Source: an uncultured Burkholderiales bacterium (lineage in GTDB: Bacteria > Pseudomonadota > Gammaproteobacteria > Burkholderiales > Burkholderiaceae). From it: DNA of 64,000 nucleotides. The DNA lies in the NCBI GenBank assembly GCA_946480465.1, contig CAMLJY010000002.1, forward strand, positions 1 to 64,000. The letters are read 5' to 3'. A model generated the notes under the pieces. It did no database searches. It saw only the letters and a program-made list of their open reading frames with translations, and was not told the DNA's origin. Position 1 is the first letter of the stretch. Every line of letters starts with the position of its first letter. Made by a program: the position numbers and the translations under genes. Below, in pieces: positions 38,754 to 47,756 of the stretch.

Positions 38754-38998
38754 GGTGGCGGGCGCGGGGCGCGAAGTGGGCAGCGTCCGCCATCGTAGGC
38801 CGCGGCGGCGGCAGGCGGCGGCGCCGTAACCCGCTGGTACCGCTCGCAGGGGGGAAGCCTGGGGCCGCGCCTACACTCTCGCCCTTGCGCCCCGGCCCGC
38901 CGGTTGCCAGGCGCCCCTTGGCGGACCGGACGCAGCGCGCTCGGCGCGCGGTGGGCCTGACCTCGCCGCTTCCCTTCCTTCCCCGCAGGATCCACGGC

Positions 38999-40309
38999 AT
39001 GTTCGCGACCTCTTCTTCCGCGCGCCGCAGCGCGCTGTCGTTCCCCCTGGTGTCTCCCCTGATGGCGCTGCTGCTGGCCGCCACGGCCGTGCCGGCCGCC
39101 GCGCAGAGCCCGGCGCCCGTGGCTGCTGCCAGTGCGCCGGCCGGGCCCAGCGTGCGGCCTGAAGTCGGCAACCCGCTGAACGCCGCGCAAGCCCTGATCC
39201 GCGCCAGCAACGGCAAGGAGGCGCTGGCCAAGATCGCCGAGGCCGAAGGCCAGCCCAACCTGACGCCCTACGAGCAGCACAGCATCGACCACACCAAGGC
39301 GGTGGCGGCGCTGGCCGCGGGCGAGCCGGCGCTGTCGCTGGCGCAGTTCGAGAAGGTGCTGGCCTCGGGCTTCCTGCCCGAGAAGGACAGGCTCTCGGTC
39401 ACCGAGACCGCCGCGCGCCTGGCCATCCAGACCAAGGCCTACCCGAAGGCGCTGGTGCTGCTGAAGTCGTACCGCCAGCTGGGCGGCAACGACGAGCAGT
39501 TGCAGCGCGTGCAGGCCCAGCTGCTGGCCGAGACGGGCGACTACGCGGCGGCCATCGCCGAGGCCAAGGCGATGGTGCAGGCCGACCTGGCGGCCAGCCG
39601 CAAGCCGAACGAGCAGGTGCTGCGGGTGCTGGGCTTCAGCCAGCAGAAGTCGTCCGACATGGCCGGCTACGTCCAGACACTGGAGCTGCTGGTGCAGCAC
39701 CACCCGACGCCGGACTACTGGGGCGACCTGATCTCGCGCATCGTGCGCAAGCCCGGCTTCGCCGACGACCGCCTGCGCATCGACGTCTACCGCCTGCAGC
39801 GCGCGCTGGGCATCGCCCTCGAAGGCGACGAGATCGCCGACATGGCGCAGCGCGCACTGACCAGCGGCCTGCCCGCGGAGGCGCAGAAGCTGCTGGACGA
39901 GGCTTATGCCGCCGGCCTGCTCGGCAAGGGCCCCGATGCCGCCGCCCACGCCAAGCTGCGCGACCAGGCCAGCAAGGCCGCGGCGGCCGACCAGAAGCAG
40001 TTCGCCGATGCCGAGGCCTCCGCGCAGAAGGCCAAGGAAGGCACGGCCCTGGTCAACCTGGGGCTGGCCATCGCCGGCACCGGCGCGTACCCGCGCGCGG
40101 CGACGCTGATGGAGCAAGGCATCGCCAAGGGCGGCCTGCGCCGCCCGGACGAGGCCGCGCTGCGCCTGGCCTACGTGCAGTGGCGCGCCGGCCGCAACGA
40201 CGACGCGCTGAAGACCCTGGCCACCGTGCAGGGCAGCGACGGCAGCGCGGACATCGCGCGGCTGTGGACCTACCACCTGAAGCAGCAGGGCACCGCGAAG
40301 AAGGGTTAA
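38999..40309 (+). CDS. exported TPR-repeat protein
   Basis: 436 residues with a signal peptide (LMALLLAATAVPAAAQ) followed by helical repeats of TPR type throughout (for example AQALIRASNGKEALAKIAEAEG and AYPKALVLLKSYRQLGG). A Lys/Ala-rich helical segment lies near 320-345 (DQASKAAAADQKQFADAEA). It should be periplasmic and a protein-interaction scaffold. The start is ATG 38999 with AGGAT ahead; the longer frame is not supported. It is divergent from the carboxylesterase gene across a 245-bp gap with no obvious promoter. No known family assignment. Confidence 0.82.
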   Translation: MFATSSSARRSALSFPLVSPLMALLLAATAVPAAAQSPAPVAAASAPAGPSVRPEVGNPLNAAQALIRASNGKEALAKIAEAEGQPNLTPYEQHSIDHTKAVAALAAGEPALSLAQFEKVLASGFLPEKDRLSVTETAARLAIQTKAYPKALVLLKSYRQLGGNDEQLQRVQAQLLAETGDYAAAIAEAKAMVQADLAASRKPNEQVLRVLGFSQQKSSDMAGYVQTLELLVQHHPTPDYWGDLISRIVRKPGFADDRLRIDVYRLQRALGIALEGDEIADMAQRALTSGLPAEAQKLLDEAYAAGLLGKGPDAAAHAKLRDQASKAAAADQKQFADAEASAQKAKEGTALVNLGLAIAGTGAYPRAATLMEQGIAKGGLRRPDEAALRLAYVQWRAGRNDDALKTLATVQGSDGSADIARLWTYHLKQQGTAKKG

Positions 40310-40354
40310 GAAGCGGCCGCGCCGTTCCTGACCCTGCGGGAGAACGTTCGGCTC

Positions 40355-40388
40355 GCCCCTCTGGGAAGGGGCTCCAGCATGTTGCTGG
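40355..40388. terminator. double hairpin in the convergent gap
   Basis: GCCCCT-CTGGGA-AGGGGC (40355-40372) is followed at once by CCAGCA-TGT-TGCTGG (40374-40388), and a CCTCC-A-GGAGG palindrome follows further on. Lies between the convergent TPR and MaoC genes. No T-tract, so a bidirectional terminator role is tentative. Confidence 0.35.
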
Positions 40389-40479
40389 GCTCCCTCCAGC
40401 CCCCCTCCAGGAGGGAGGCTGCAGTCAGAGGGCCGGGGCCCTTAGGTGCCGGCGGCGGACTTTGCCCCGTGGCGTTCGT

Positions 40480-40974
40480 TCAAGCCGTGGTGTCTTCTCC
40501 CGCCGGCCGGCGGCGGAACATGCCCCAGCCTTCCATCGCCAGCACGGGCTCGCCGTGCTGGTTCATCACCTCCCAGCCTGACTGCACCAGGCCCACCGTC
40601 GGGCGGCTGGCCATCGGCCGCGCCTGCAGGACGGTCATGCGCGCGTGCAGGGTGTCGCCCGGAAACACCGGCTTGAGCCAGCGCAGGTTGTCGATGCCGG
40701 GGCTGCCGAGGCTGGCGGCGTCGAGCAGGTAGGCGTCGCACATCATGCGCATCGTCATCGCGCAGGTGTGCCAGCCGCTGGCGGACAGGCGGCCGAACAG
40801 CGAGGCCTCCGCCGCCGCGTCGTCGAGGTGGAAGGGCTGGGGATCGAAGGCGCTGGCGAAGGCGAGCACGGCCTCGCGCTCGACCCGCATGCCGCCGAAC
40901 TCGCGCACCGAGCCGGGCGGGAAGTCTTCCCAGTAGTAGCGGAAGCGGCGGTCGGGGGCGGCGGCATCGGACAT
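40480..40974 (-). CDS. MaoC-family dehydratase
   Basis: A hot-dog-fold protein of 164 residues. The hydratase motif region FASAFDPQPFHLDDAAAEASLFGRLSASGWHTCAMTMRM (about 38-76) carries the conserved Asp/His pair typical of R-specific enoyl-CoA hydratases. PVFPGDTLHARMTVLQARPMASRPTVGLVQSGWEVMNQHGEPVL completes the fold. It probably hydrates an acyl-CoA double bond, though many relatives have unknown substrates. ATG 40974 begins the conserved part; the ATG 33 nt upstream is less likely. Monocistronic. Confidence 0.9.
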   Translation of the reverse strand: MSDAAAPDRRFRYYWEDFPPGSVREFGGMRVEREAVLAFASAFDPQPFHLDDAAAEASLFGRLSASGWHTCAMTMRMMCDAYLLDAASLGSPGIDNLRWLKPVFPGDTLHARMTVLQARPMASRPTVGLVQSGWEVMNQHGEPVLAMEGWGMFRRRPAGEDTTA

Positions 40975-41069
40975 GGCTGGCGAGCATAGCGGCGCTGCCT
41001 TGGCCACCCGGCCGGCGCGGCTGGTCCAGAATGCCGGCCGGCCAAACTTCCCCCCGCGAGGCGATCCCG

Positions 41070-41648
41070 ATGAGCGTGCTGATCCTGGGTCTGATCCTGT
41101 TCCTCGGCGTGCACTCGGTGCGCATCGTGGCCGACGGCTGGCGCGGCGCGGTGATCGCGCGCATCGGCGAGGGGCCCTGGAAGCTGGCGTACACGCTGCT
41201 GGCCATCGCCGGCTTCGCGCTGGTCGTGTGGGGCTACGGCCTGGCGCGGCAGCAGCCGGTGGCGCTGTGGGTGCCGCCGCTGTGGACGCGCCACCTGGCG
41301 GCCCTGCTGACGCTGCCGGCCTTCGTGATGCTGGCCGCGGCCTACGTGCCGCGCAACGCCATCCGGGCGCGCTTGAAGCATCCGATGCTGCTGGGCACGA
41401 AGACCTGGGCGCTGGCGCACCTGCTGGCCAACGGCAACCTGGCCGACGTGCTGCTGTTCGGCGGCTTCCTGGTGTGGGCGGTGCTGTGCTTCCGCTCCGC
41501 CCGCCGGCGGGACGCGCGCGACGGGCGCACGCTGCCGCCGGGCACGGCGGGCGGGACGATCGCGGCGGTGGCGCTGGGCCTGGCCGCCTGGGCCGGCTTC
41601 GCGCTCTGGGCCCACGCCGCCTGGATCGGCGTGCGGCCGTTCGGCTGA
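41070..41648 (+). CDS. NnrU family membrane protein
   Basis: 192 residues with about five membrane helices. It opens with the family's MSVLILGLILFLGVHSVRI, then KLAYTLLAIAGFALVVWGYGLAR and HPMLLGTKTWALAHLLANGNLADVLLFGGFLVWAVLCF, the NnrU core with its conserved H-P and H-L-L-A-N-G. NnrU-type proteins are linked to nitric-oxide/nitrite metabolism in denitrifiers, but many members occur outside such clusters, as here. GAGG precedes the ATG. No denitrification genes are nearby, so its function is open. Confidence 0.92.
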   Translation: MSVLILGLILFLGVHSVRIVADGWRGAVIARIGEGPWKLAYTLLAIAGFALVVWGYGLARQQPVALWVPPLWTRHLAALLTLPAFVMLAAAYVPRNAIRARLKHPMLLGTKTWALAHLLANGNLADVLLFGGFLVWAVLCFRSARRRDARDGRTLPPGTAGGTIAAVALGLAAWAGFALWAHAAWIGVRPFG

Positions 41649-41658
41649 GGACCGCGCC

Positions 41659-41961
41659 TCAGCGGCGCGGCGGCGGCGGCCGCAGCCAGGCTTCGTCGCC
41701 GTGCGCCGGGCCGAGGGTCGGCTCGCCGGTCGAGTCGAGGAACAGGCTGCGCAGCGAGGCCAGCTTCGGGGGCGCGGCGCGGCGCTCGGGCTCGGCCGCT
41801 CGCGCGCCGGCAGCCAGCCGACCGGGCGCGGTGCCCTGCTGGCGGAAGCGCGACAGGATCTCGCGCAGCGTCGGCAGGTCCTGCGGTGCCGGCTCGTCGT
41901 CCGGCCACTGCGGCCGTCGCAGGTCCGGCGTATCGGGCATGGCGGGCGGGCGGGGCGTCAT
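41659..41961 (-). CDS. hypothetical protein, Pro/Arg-rich
   Basis: About 100 residues from ATG 41961 (121 from ATG 42024). It is charged and proline-rich, with a short amphipathic stretch LPTLREILSRFRQQG and LASLRSLFLDSTGEP. No signal, membrane segment or recognised domain. It lies convergent to nnrU with an 11-bp gap and behind the TonB-receptor gene. Third-position composition fits a real gene, but it is unconfirmed. Confidence 0.5.
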   Translation of the reverse strand: MTPRPPAMPDTPDLRRPQWPDDEPAPQDLPTLREILSRFRQQGTAPGRLAAGARAAEPERRAAPPKLASLRSLFLDSTGEPTLGPAHGDEAWLRPPPPRR

Positions 41962-42058
41962 GACCGACACGGTAAATCGATCGCCGCGCCGCCGGTCCGT
42001 GAAATAAAGCCGGCCGGCGGGCACAGTTCCGGCGCCCCCGCGAGCGGGGGGCCAGCGG

Positions 42059-44227
42059 CTACAGCGGGATGCGCAGCGCGAGCGTCAGCGCGCGGCCCGG
42101 CAGCGGCGCCACCTCGCGCGCGGTGCGGATCGTGCTGGCGCTGTAGGCAAGGCGGTTGAAGGCGTTGTCGAGCTGCAGGGTCCACTGCAGCTCGCGCTCG
42201 CCCAGGCGCATCGTCCAGCCGGCCCAGAAGTCGACCAGCGTGTGGCCCGGCGTGGCCACGTCGCCCGGCGCGAAGCGGTTCTGCCGCGCCGCATGCTTCA
42301 GCGCCACGCCGCCCTGCCAGGCGCCGCGCGCGGCGTCCAGCGACAGCCGCGCCCGCAGCGGGGCCAGCCGCGGCAGCGGCGCGCCGTTGTCGCGGCGGCT
42401 GCCGCGCACCCAGTCCAGCCCGGCGCCCGCGTCGAGCCGCCAGGCGCCGTCGGCGAGGCGCCAGCGGCCGTCGATCTCCACGCCGCGCAGCCGTGCCGGC
42501 ACGCCGGCGAAGGCGTACTCGGGCACGCCGTGTTCCTCGCCGGCCTCGCCATCGTGGTCCTCGCCGCCGTGGTCTTCGTCATCGGGCTCGTTGCCGTGCG
42601 GATGCTCGGCCTCGATGCGCGCGCCCGTGGCGTCCAGCGAGATGAAGTTGGAGAAGCGCGCCGCCCAGGCCTGGACCTGCAGCCGGTGTGCGCCCTGTTT
42701 CCAGCCCACGCCCAGCTCGAACTGCCGGCCGCGCTCCAGCTTCAGCGCCGGGTCGCCGCGTTCGAAGACGCCGGTGGCGACGTGCAGGCCGTTGGCATAC
42801 AGCTCGTAGTACGCGGGGGCGCGCTCGGTGTGCGCGAGCGAGGCCGCCGCGCTGAAGCCGGCCGGCAGCGGCGCCTGCAGCGACAGCGCGGCATTCAGCG
42901 GCGAGAAGCGGCGTTCGGTGGCGGCGCCGAAGCGGGGTTCCGCGGCCTCGGCCGCGTCGCCATCGGACCGCACCCGCGCGCGCTCCAGCCGCAGCCCGGC
43001 GCCCAGCGTTGCGTGCTGGCCCTGCCATTCCTGCAGCGTGAAGGCGGCGGCGTTGCGGGTGCGCGTGCCGGGCACGAAGGCCTCTTCGCCCAGCGCCGAG
43101 AAATCCAGCTGTTCCAGCTGCAGGCCCACCAGCCCGCGCCAGGGACCGCGCGCGGCCTGGGTGGCCTGCACCCGCAGCTCGCGGCGGGTGCTGCGGAAGG
43201 TGGTGCCGATCTCGCCGCTGCCTTCGACCTCCTCATGGCGGTAGCGCTGCTGGCTGGCGCGGAACTCCAGCGCGCTGAAGGGCCCGGCCAGGCCGCGGCG
43301 CTCGCCCGCCAGCTGCAGCTGCCGGCGCTTCAGGCGAATCGTGACGTCGGGTTCGACCGCGACGCCGTAGTCGTTGTCCAGCGCATCGGCCGCCGCACCG
43401 AGGTAGCCGTCGCGGTCGGCCCAGCTGCCGCCGAGCGCGCCGGCGCGGCTGTCACCGGCGCTGTTGGCCACCCGCGTGGTGGGGGTGCCGGCCTCGCCGT
43501 CGCGCAGCGGCGTGAAGCGGGGCACGCGCAGGTCCTTGCTGCGGCGCGCGGCGGCGTCCACGTGCCAGCTGAAGCCGCGGCCGTCCGCCGCGTTGCCGCC
43601 TTCGACCACCGCGGCGCCGGCGCGCTGGTCCGCCGCGCCGCCCAGGCGCAGCTCGGCCCGCCCGCCCAGGCCCGACAGCGCCCCGCGCGGGATGCGGTTG
43701 TCGATGGTGTTGACGACGCCGCCGCTGGCGTTGCCGCCGTACAGCAGCGCGGCGGGGCCGCGCAGCACCTCGACGCGCTCGATCAGCAGCGGGTCGAGGG
43801 CGACGGCATGGTCGAAGCTGAGGCTGGAGGCGTCGGCGGAAGCGGCGCCGTTGTCGAGCAGGCGGATGCGGTCGCCATCGAGCCCGCGGATCACCGGCCG
43901 CGCGCTTTGCGGGCCGAAGCCGGAGCTGGCGACGCCGGGCAGGCCGTCGAGCGTGGCGCCCAGCGTGCCGGCGCGGCGGCGGGCCAGGGCCTCGCCGCTC
44001 AGCACGCTGGCGGGCAGCGCGAGTTCGTCGCGGCCGAGCGGGTGGCCGGTGATGACCACGCTGTTGGCGGCCACGTGCTCGGTGGCCTGGGCCGCGGCCG
44101 CCAGCGGCGCCAGCGTCAGCAGGGCCAGCGGCAGCGCGGCGAACGGGGAGGACAGGGCGGCCCGCAGGGGCGCGGCGGCAGGGGCCGGGCGCACGCGGGG
44201 GCGGCCGGCCGGCAGAACGGATGACAT
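42059..44227 (-). CDS. TonB-dependent outer-membrane receptor, ZnuD-like
   Basis: 722 residues. A signal peptide precedes a plug domain (LPASVLSGEALARRRAGTLGATLDGLPGV, RPVIRGLDGDRIRLLDNG, VLRGPAALLYGGNASGGVVNTIDNRIP) and a beta-barrel ending in a hydrophobic residue (LTLALRIPL). A predicted extracellular loop near residues 550-575 is packed with His, Asp and Glu (EHPHGNEPDDEDHGGEDHDG), as in the zinc receptor ZnuD. It lies downstream of a small His/Cys-containing gene and close to a DUF3299/ABC operon, which supports zinc as substrate. The start is ATG 44227; the preceding frame to 44287 is not needed. Confidence 0.9.
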   Translation of the reverse strand: MSSVLPAGRPRVRPAPAAAPLRAALSSPFAALPLALLTLAPLAAAAQATEHVAANSVVITGHPLGRDELALPASVLSGEALARRRAGTLGATLDGLPGVASSGFGPQSARPVIRGLDGDRIRLLDNGAASADASSLSFDHAVALDPLLIERVEVLRGPAALLYGGNASGGVVNTIDNRIPRGALSGLGGRAELRLGGAADQRAGAAVVEGGNAADGRGFSWHVDAAARRSKDLRVPRFTPLRDGEAGTPTTRVANSAGDSRAGALGGSWADRDGYLGAAADALDNDYGVAVEPDVTIRLKRRQLQLAGERRGLAGPFSALEFRASQQRYRHEEVEGSGEIGTTFRSTRRELRVQATQAARGPWRGLVGLQLEQLDFSALGEEAFVPGTRTRNAAAFTLQEWQGQHATLGAGLRLERARVRSDGDAAEAAEPRFGAATERRFSPLNAALSLQAPLPAGFSAAASLAHTERAPAYYELYANGLHVATGVFERGDPALKLERGRQFELGVGWKQGAHRLQVQAWAARFSNFISLDATGARIEAEHPHGNEPDDEDHGGEDHDGEAGEEHGVPEYAFAGVPARLRGVEIDGRWRLADGAWRLDAGAGLDWVRGSRRDNGAPLPRLAPLRARLSLDAARGAWQGGVALKHAARQNRFAPGDVATPGHTLVDFWAGWTMRLGERELQWTLQLDNAFNRLAYSASTIRTAREVAPLPGRALTLALRIPL

Positions 44228-44387
44228 CGAATGGATTCCTGGCGAGACGAGTGCGGCACCGTGCAGCCGCCTGGCAAGGCGCGGCACGGGGGCGACGGGC
44301 AGTCAGGGCGGATGCCTCCAGCCGGCGCGCACGGGCAGGCGTCCACCCGGGTGGACGAGCGGGCGCGGCGGATGGGGTGGCGAGCCC

Positions 44388-44732
44388 TCAGGCGAGGGCG
44401 GGCGGCCCGCGGGCGTGGTAGCCCGCGCCGGTGCCGGCACCCAGCACCCGGCCGGGGCCGCAAGGGGCGGCATGCCGCAGCAGCGGCCTGCGGAACAGCC
44501 GCAGGGTGAACGGCAGCGCGGCGCCGCCGAGCGCGGCGAAGGCCAGGCACTGCAGGCAGTCCAGGCCGGCGGGCTCGTCGGCGCCGTCGGCGTCGGTGCT
44601 GTCCTGCGTGGCGCTGCTGGCCGCCGCGGCCGCGTGCGCACCGCCGGGCTCGTGCGACAACGCATGCAGCAGCGCCGCGGGCTGCATCAGCAGCACCAGC
44701 AACGCGAGCAGGGTCAGCAGGGGGCGGCGCAT
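44388..44732 (-). CDS. small exported/membrane protein with His and CxxC
   Basis: 114 residues: a hydrophobic N-terminus (LLTLLALLVLLMQPAALL), a His motif HALSHEPGGAHA, an acidic stretch, then a second hydrophobic segment with DCLQCLAFAALGGAALPF and a His at the C-terminal side. The pattern resembles DUF2946-like small metal-linked proteins often found beside TonB receptors. It precedes the ZnuD-like receptor gene by 160 nt on the same strand, so a shared transcript and a metal-related role are likely. The exact family is uncertain. Confidence 0.65.
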   Translation of the reverse strand: MRRPLLTLLALLVLLMQPAALLHALSHEPGGAHAAAAASSATQDSTDADGADEPAGLDCLQCLAFAALGGAALPFTLRLFRRPLLRHAAPCGPGRVLGAGTGAGYHARGPPALA

Positions 44733-44883
44733 GGGAAGGGGCGGGAGCTTATCAGCCGCCGCCGTTCCACCCGGAAGGGGGACACCCCACCGGTCCCACC
44801 CGCTGGGTGATGGTGCGCCGCGGTCGCGGTCGGCACGATGCCGCTCCCATCAACACGCAGAAACCGACCCAGGAGGACTCCCG

Positions 44884-45111
44884 ATGCTTGCGACGCTCAC
44901 CGACCCGCGTGCCGATCTGGGCGCCTGTCCGTTCCCGACCCTGCCGCCGGCCGCACCCGGGGCCGCCGACCCGGACGCCCTGCCCGCCGGCTGTGGCTGG
45001 TTCGATTCCAGCCTGGACCTGTCGCGCGGGCTGGCGGTGGTGGAGCACAGCAGCTTCGATGCGATCGGCGACGTGGCGCCGCTGGCCTGGCAGCTGGCCG
45101 CCTGGCTGTGA
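44884..45111 (+). CDS. small hypothetical protein (75 aa)
   Basis: 75 residues with AGGAGG 8 nt before the ATG. The sequence includes LPAGCGWFDSSLDLSRGLAVVEHSSFDAIGDVAPLAWQLAAWL, with no signal peptide, compact and acidic. Small proteins with a similar CGWFDSS-L core occur in related betaproteobacteria as far as I recall, but no function is known. It is divergent from the small His/Cys gene and convergent with the DUF3299 gene, in the middle of the probable zinc locus. Confidence 0.65.
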   Translation: MLATLTDPRADLGACPFPTLPPAAPGAADPDALPAGCGWFDSSLDLSRGLAVVEHSSFDAIGDVAPLAWQLAAWL

Positions 45112-45202
45112 TCCCGGATCAGGGCCGGCGCGTTTGCCGGACGTGCCACGGCCGGCCGGCCGTGGTGCGATGAGCGGGCATGCGCAAGGAACTGCGGCGC
45201 GT

Positions 45203-45784
45203 TCAGCGCCCCGGGGCCTGGTAACGGTCCACCAGCGCGGCTTCGAGCCGGTAGGCGCTGGTGCCCATCGGCGAACCCTGGCGTGCGGTGCGCAGCCGGC
45301 CGCTGGCCCAGACCGTGTCCATCGTCTGGTAGCCGGTGATGGGCTTGGCCGGCACGACCAGCACGATCTGGTTGGCCGGCGGCGGCGGGCTGTGCACGCA
45401 GGCGCCGAAGTAGGGCACGAGCAGGAATTCGGTGATGCCGGCCTTGCCTTCATCCAGTGGCACCAGGTAGCCGGGCAGCTTGACGGCGGCGCCGTCCAGC
45501 CGCGTCTCGGCCGGGGCGTTGTCCCAGACCTCGCGCAGCTTGCTCATCATGTCCATGGTCTTCGGATCGCCGTCGACCAGGGCGCCGATGTTCTTGTCCT
45601 TGAAGCCGGCCATCGGATCCCAGCCCTTGGGCACCAGGTCGTCCCAGCGCAACTCGGTGTAGGCGCCGGGCCTGGACGAGGGCTGGGCGGAGACGGCGGA
45701 TGCCGCGGACCAGGCGGCCGCGGCCAGGCCGATGAGCGCCCGGCGGCGGGCGGGCGCGGCGAAGGAGGAGGGGCGGTGGGGCAT
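45203..45784 (-). CDS. DUF3299 domain protein, exported
   Basis: 193 residues. The N-terminus has Arg-Arg followed by a hydrophobic stretch (RRRALIGLAAAAWSAASAVSA), Sec or Tat type. The DUF3299 core reads ELRWDDLVPKGWDP, AVKLPGYLVPLDEGKAGITEFLLVPYFGACVHSPPPPANQIVLV and a YRLEA ending. The C-H-x-P-P-P-P-A-N-Q motif is the family signature. Homologues (for example Pseudomonas PA4066) sit with an FtsX-type permease and ATPase in zinc-starvation-induced operons. The ATG overlaps the permease stop (TGATG). Confidence 0.9.
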   Translation of the reverse strand: MPHRPSSFAAPARRRALIGLAAAAWSAASAVSAQPSSRPGAYTELRWDDLVPKGWDPMAGFKDKNIGALVDGDPKTMDMMSKLREVWDNAPAETRLDGAAVKLPGYLVPLDEGKAGITEFLLVPYFGACVHSPPPPANQIVLVVPAKPITGYQTMDTVWASGRLRTARQGSPMGTSAYRLEAALVDRYQAPGR

Positions 45785-47046
45785 CACAGTCTCGGCGACA
45801 GGCCGTCGGCCAGCGACAGGCGGTAGGCACGCCAGCCCGGCACCAGGCTCGCGAGCCAGCCGCCGGCCACCAGCGCGCCGATGAGCCGCCATTCTGGCGC
45901 GCCAGGCGGGGCGGCCTGCAGCGTGAGGCCGAATTGCCCCTGGATCCAGCCGCCCAGCGCCGCCACCGCGGCCCAGCATCCCAGCACGCCGATGGCCACG
46001 CCCGCCAGCGTGACCAGCCCGCCTTCCAGCGCCAGCAGCCACAGCATCTGCCGCGGCCCGGCGCCGACGGCGCGCAGGATGGCCAGCTCGCGCCGGCGCT
46101 CGTTCAGGCCGGCCAGGATCACCGCCATCAGGCCGCCGAGACTGACGACGGCCACCAGCGCGCTCATGGCTTGCAGGCCGCGCTCGCCCAGCGCCACCAC
46201 GTCCCACAACTCATCGAGCGCGACGCCGGGCAGGATGGCGAGCAGCGGTTCGTCGCGGAAGTGGGCGACTTCGCGCTGCACGGAGAACACCGCGGCGCGG
46301 TTCTTCAGTCCCAGCAGCACCGCCGTGACGCTGCGCGGCGTCAGGTCGCGCTGCGCGGCGGCCTCGGCCGACAGCGCCATGCCGGGCAGGCGGGCGCCGG
46401 CGATCCAGTCGGCATGCAGCGCCTCGATCGCCTGCAGGCTGACGTGCAGCGTGCGGTCCACCGGCGTGCCGGTGGGGGCGAGGATGCCGACGACCGTGAA
46501 GGGCTTGTCGGCATGGTCGTTGGCGGCGATGGCGCCGTCGCCATGCGCGAGCACGATGCGCTGGCCCAGCCCGTAGTTCAGCCGGCGTGCCACCTCGGCA
46601 CCCAGCACCACCTCGTACAGGCCTGCGAAGGCCTGGCCCTGGGCCAGGCGCAGCGGCTGCTTGTCGCCGTGCTTGAAGTGCCTGAAGTAGTCGCCGGTGG
46701 TGCCCAGCACCGGGAAGCCGCGGTGGCTATCACCCAAGGACAGCGGCACCATCCACGCCACCGCGCGGTGCTGCGCCAACGCCTGCACGCTGCTCCAGCG
46801 GATGTTGTTGGTGGCGTTGCCGATGCGGAACACCGAGTACAGCAGCAGCTGCACCGGGCCCGTGCGCGCACCGACGATGAGGTCGGTGCCGGAGACGGCC
46901 TGGGCGAAGTTCTCGCGCACGTCCTGGCGGATGCGCTCGATGCCCATCAGCAGGAAGGACGACAGCGCGATCGAGGCGACGACCAGCGCCAGCACGAAGC
47001 GGCGGTTCCAGGCGCTGCGCGCGGCCAGGGTGACCAGGGGCGTCAT
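45784..47046 (-). CDS. FtsX-type ABC transporter permease
   Basis: 420 residues with the MacB/FtsX topology: one N-terminal membrane helix (FVLALVVASIALSSFLLMG), a large periplasmic domain (about 45-290), then three helices (ALVAVVSLGGLMAVILAGLNERRRELAILRAVGAGPRQMLWLLALEGG etc.). Such permeases move lipoproteins or peptides or transduce force rather than import solutes. Its ATG overlaps the ATPase stop (ATGA) and its stop overlaps the DUF3299 start. Equivalent to Pseudomonas PA4065 by arrangement. Role in metal homeostasis inferred from context. Confidence 0.92.
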   Translation of the reverse strand: MTPLVTLAARSAWNRRFVLALVVASIALSSFLLMGIERIRQDVRENFAQAVSGTDLIVGARTGPVQLLLYSVFRIGNATNNIRWSSVQALAQHRAVAWMVPLSLGDSHRGFPVLGTTGDYFRHFKHGDKQPLRLAQGQAFAGLYEVVLGAEVARRLNYGLGQRIVLAHGDGAIAANDHADKPFTVVGILAPTGTPVDRTLHVSLQAIEALHADWIAGARLPGMALSAEAAAQRDLTPRSVTAVLLGLKNRAAVFSVQREVAHFRDEPLLAILPGVALDELWDVVALGERGLQAMSALVAVVSLGGLMAVILAGLNERRRELAILRAVGAGPRQMLWLLALEGGLVTLAGVAIGVLGCWAAVAALGGWIQGQFGLTLQAAPPGAPEWRLIGALVAGGWLASLVPGWRAYRLSLADGLSPRL

Positions 47047-47756
47047 GCCGCGGCCTCCGCCCGGGTGGCCGGCGTGGCGGCGTGGTTCAGCGTGGGCAGG
47101 TCGAGCTGGCGGTCGAAGTGAGCGGCCAGGCGGCTGTCGTGGCTGACGAAGACCAGCGCGCTGCCGGCGTCGGCGCAGCTGTCCAGCAGCAGCGCCATGA
47201 AGGATTCGCGGAGGTCCTCGTCGAGCGCGGACGTGGGCTCGTCGGCCACCACCAGCTCGGGGCCGCCGATCAGCGCCCGCACCGCGGCCACGCGCTGCTG
47301 CTGGCCCACCGACAGCGCCGAGGCCGGCCGCGACCACAGCGCCGCGGCCAGGCCGCTGCGCTGCAGCAGCCGTTCGGCGTCGCCAGGGCGGCTGCGTTCG
47401 GCGCGGCGGCTCGAGAAGCGGCAGGGCAGGCGCACGTTGTCCAGCACCGACAGGTAGGGCAGCAGGTTGAACTGCTGGAAGATGTAGCCGAGGTGGTCGG
47501 CGCGGCGCCGGTCGCGCCGGGCGGAAGACAGGCCGGACCAGGGCACGCCGAGCAGGGCGACCTCGCCGGCATCGGCCAGCAGCACGCCCGCCATCAGCGA
47601 CAGCAGCGTGCTCTTGCCGCAGCCGCTGGGGCCGCGCAGGAAGACGCGTTCGCCGGGCGCGATGGACAACGTGTCGATCCGCAGCACGTCGGCCGCGGCA
47701 CCGGGCCAGCGGTAGCGCAGGCCGCCGATCTGCAGCGCAGGAGGGGAAGTGGCCAT
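47043..47756 (-). CDS. ABC transporter ATP-binding protein (LolD/MacB type)
   Basis: 237 residues. Walker A is FLRGPSGCGKSTLLSLMAG (about 35-53), then a Q-loop (IFQQFNLLPYLSVLDNV), the signature LSVGQQQRVAAVRALI (V replaces G in LSGGQ), Walker [13 protein letters not shown] and H-loop VSHD. First gene of the ATPase-permease-DUF3299 trio, whose three genes overlap at every junction, so they work as one complex. No clear Zur box was seen in the 161-bp upstream gap. Confidence 0.93.
   Translation of the reverse strand: MATSPPALQIGGLRYRWPGAAADVLRIDTLSIAPGERVFLRGPSGCGKSTLLSLMAGVLLADAGEVALLGVPWSGLSSARRDRRRADHLGYIFQQFNLLPYLSVLDNVRLPCRFSSRRAERSRPGDAERLLQRSGLAAALWSRPASALSVGQQQRVAAVRALIGGPELVVADEPTSALDEDLRESFMALLLDSCADAGSALVFVSHDSRLAAHFDRQLDLPTLNHAATPATRAEAAA

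Noticed and set aside
38077..39258. N-terminal extension of the BTAD regulator frame upstream of 38076.
   Set aside because: It overlaps the carboxylesterase gene in another frame and the divergent TPR gene, and has random-looking composition.
44733..44883. Zur box between the small His/Cys gene and the 75-aa gene.
   Set aside because: Only GC-rich partial repeats such as CACCC-GCT-GGGTG; nothing like an AT-rich Zur dyad.
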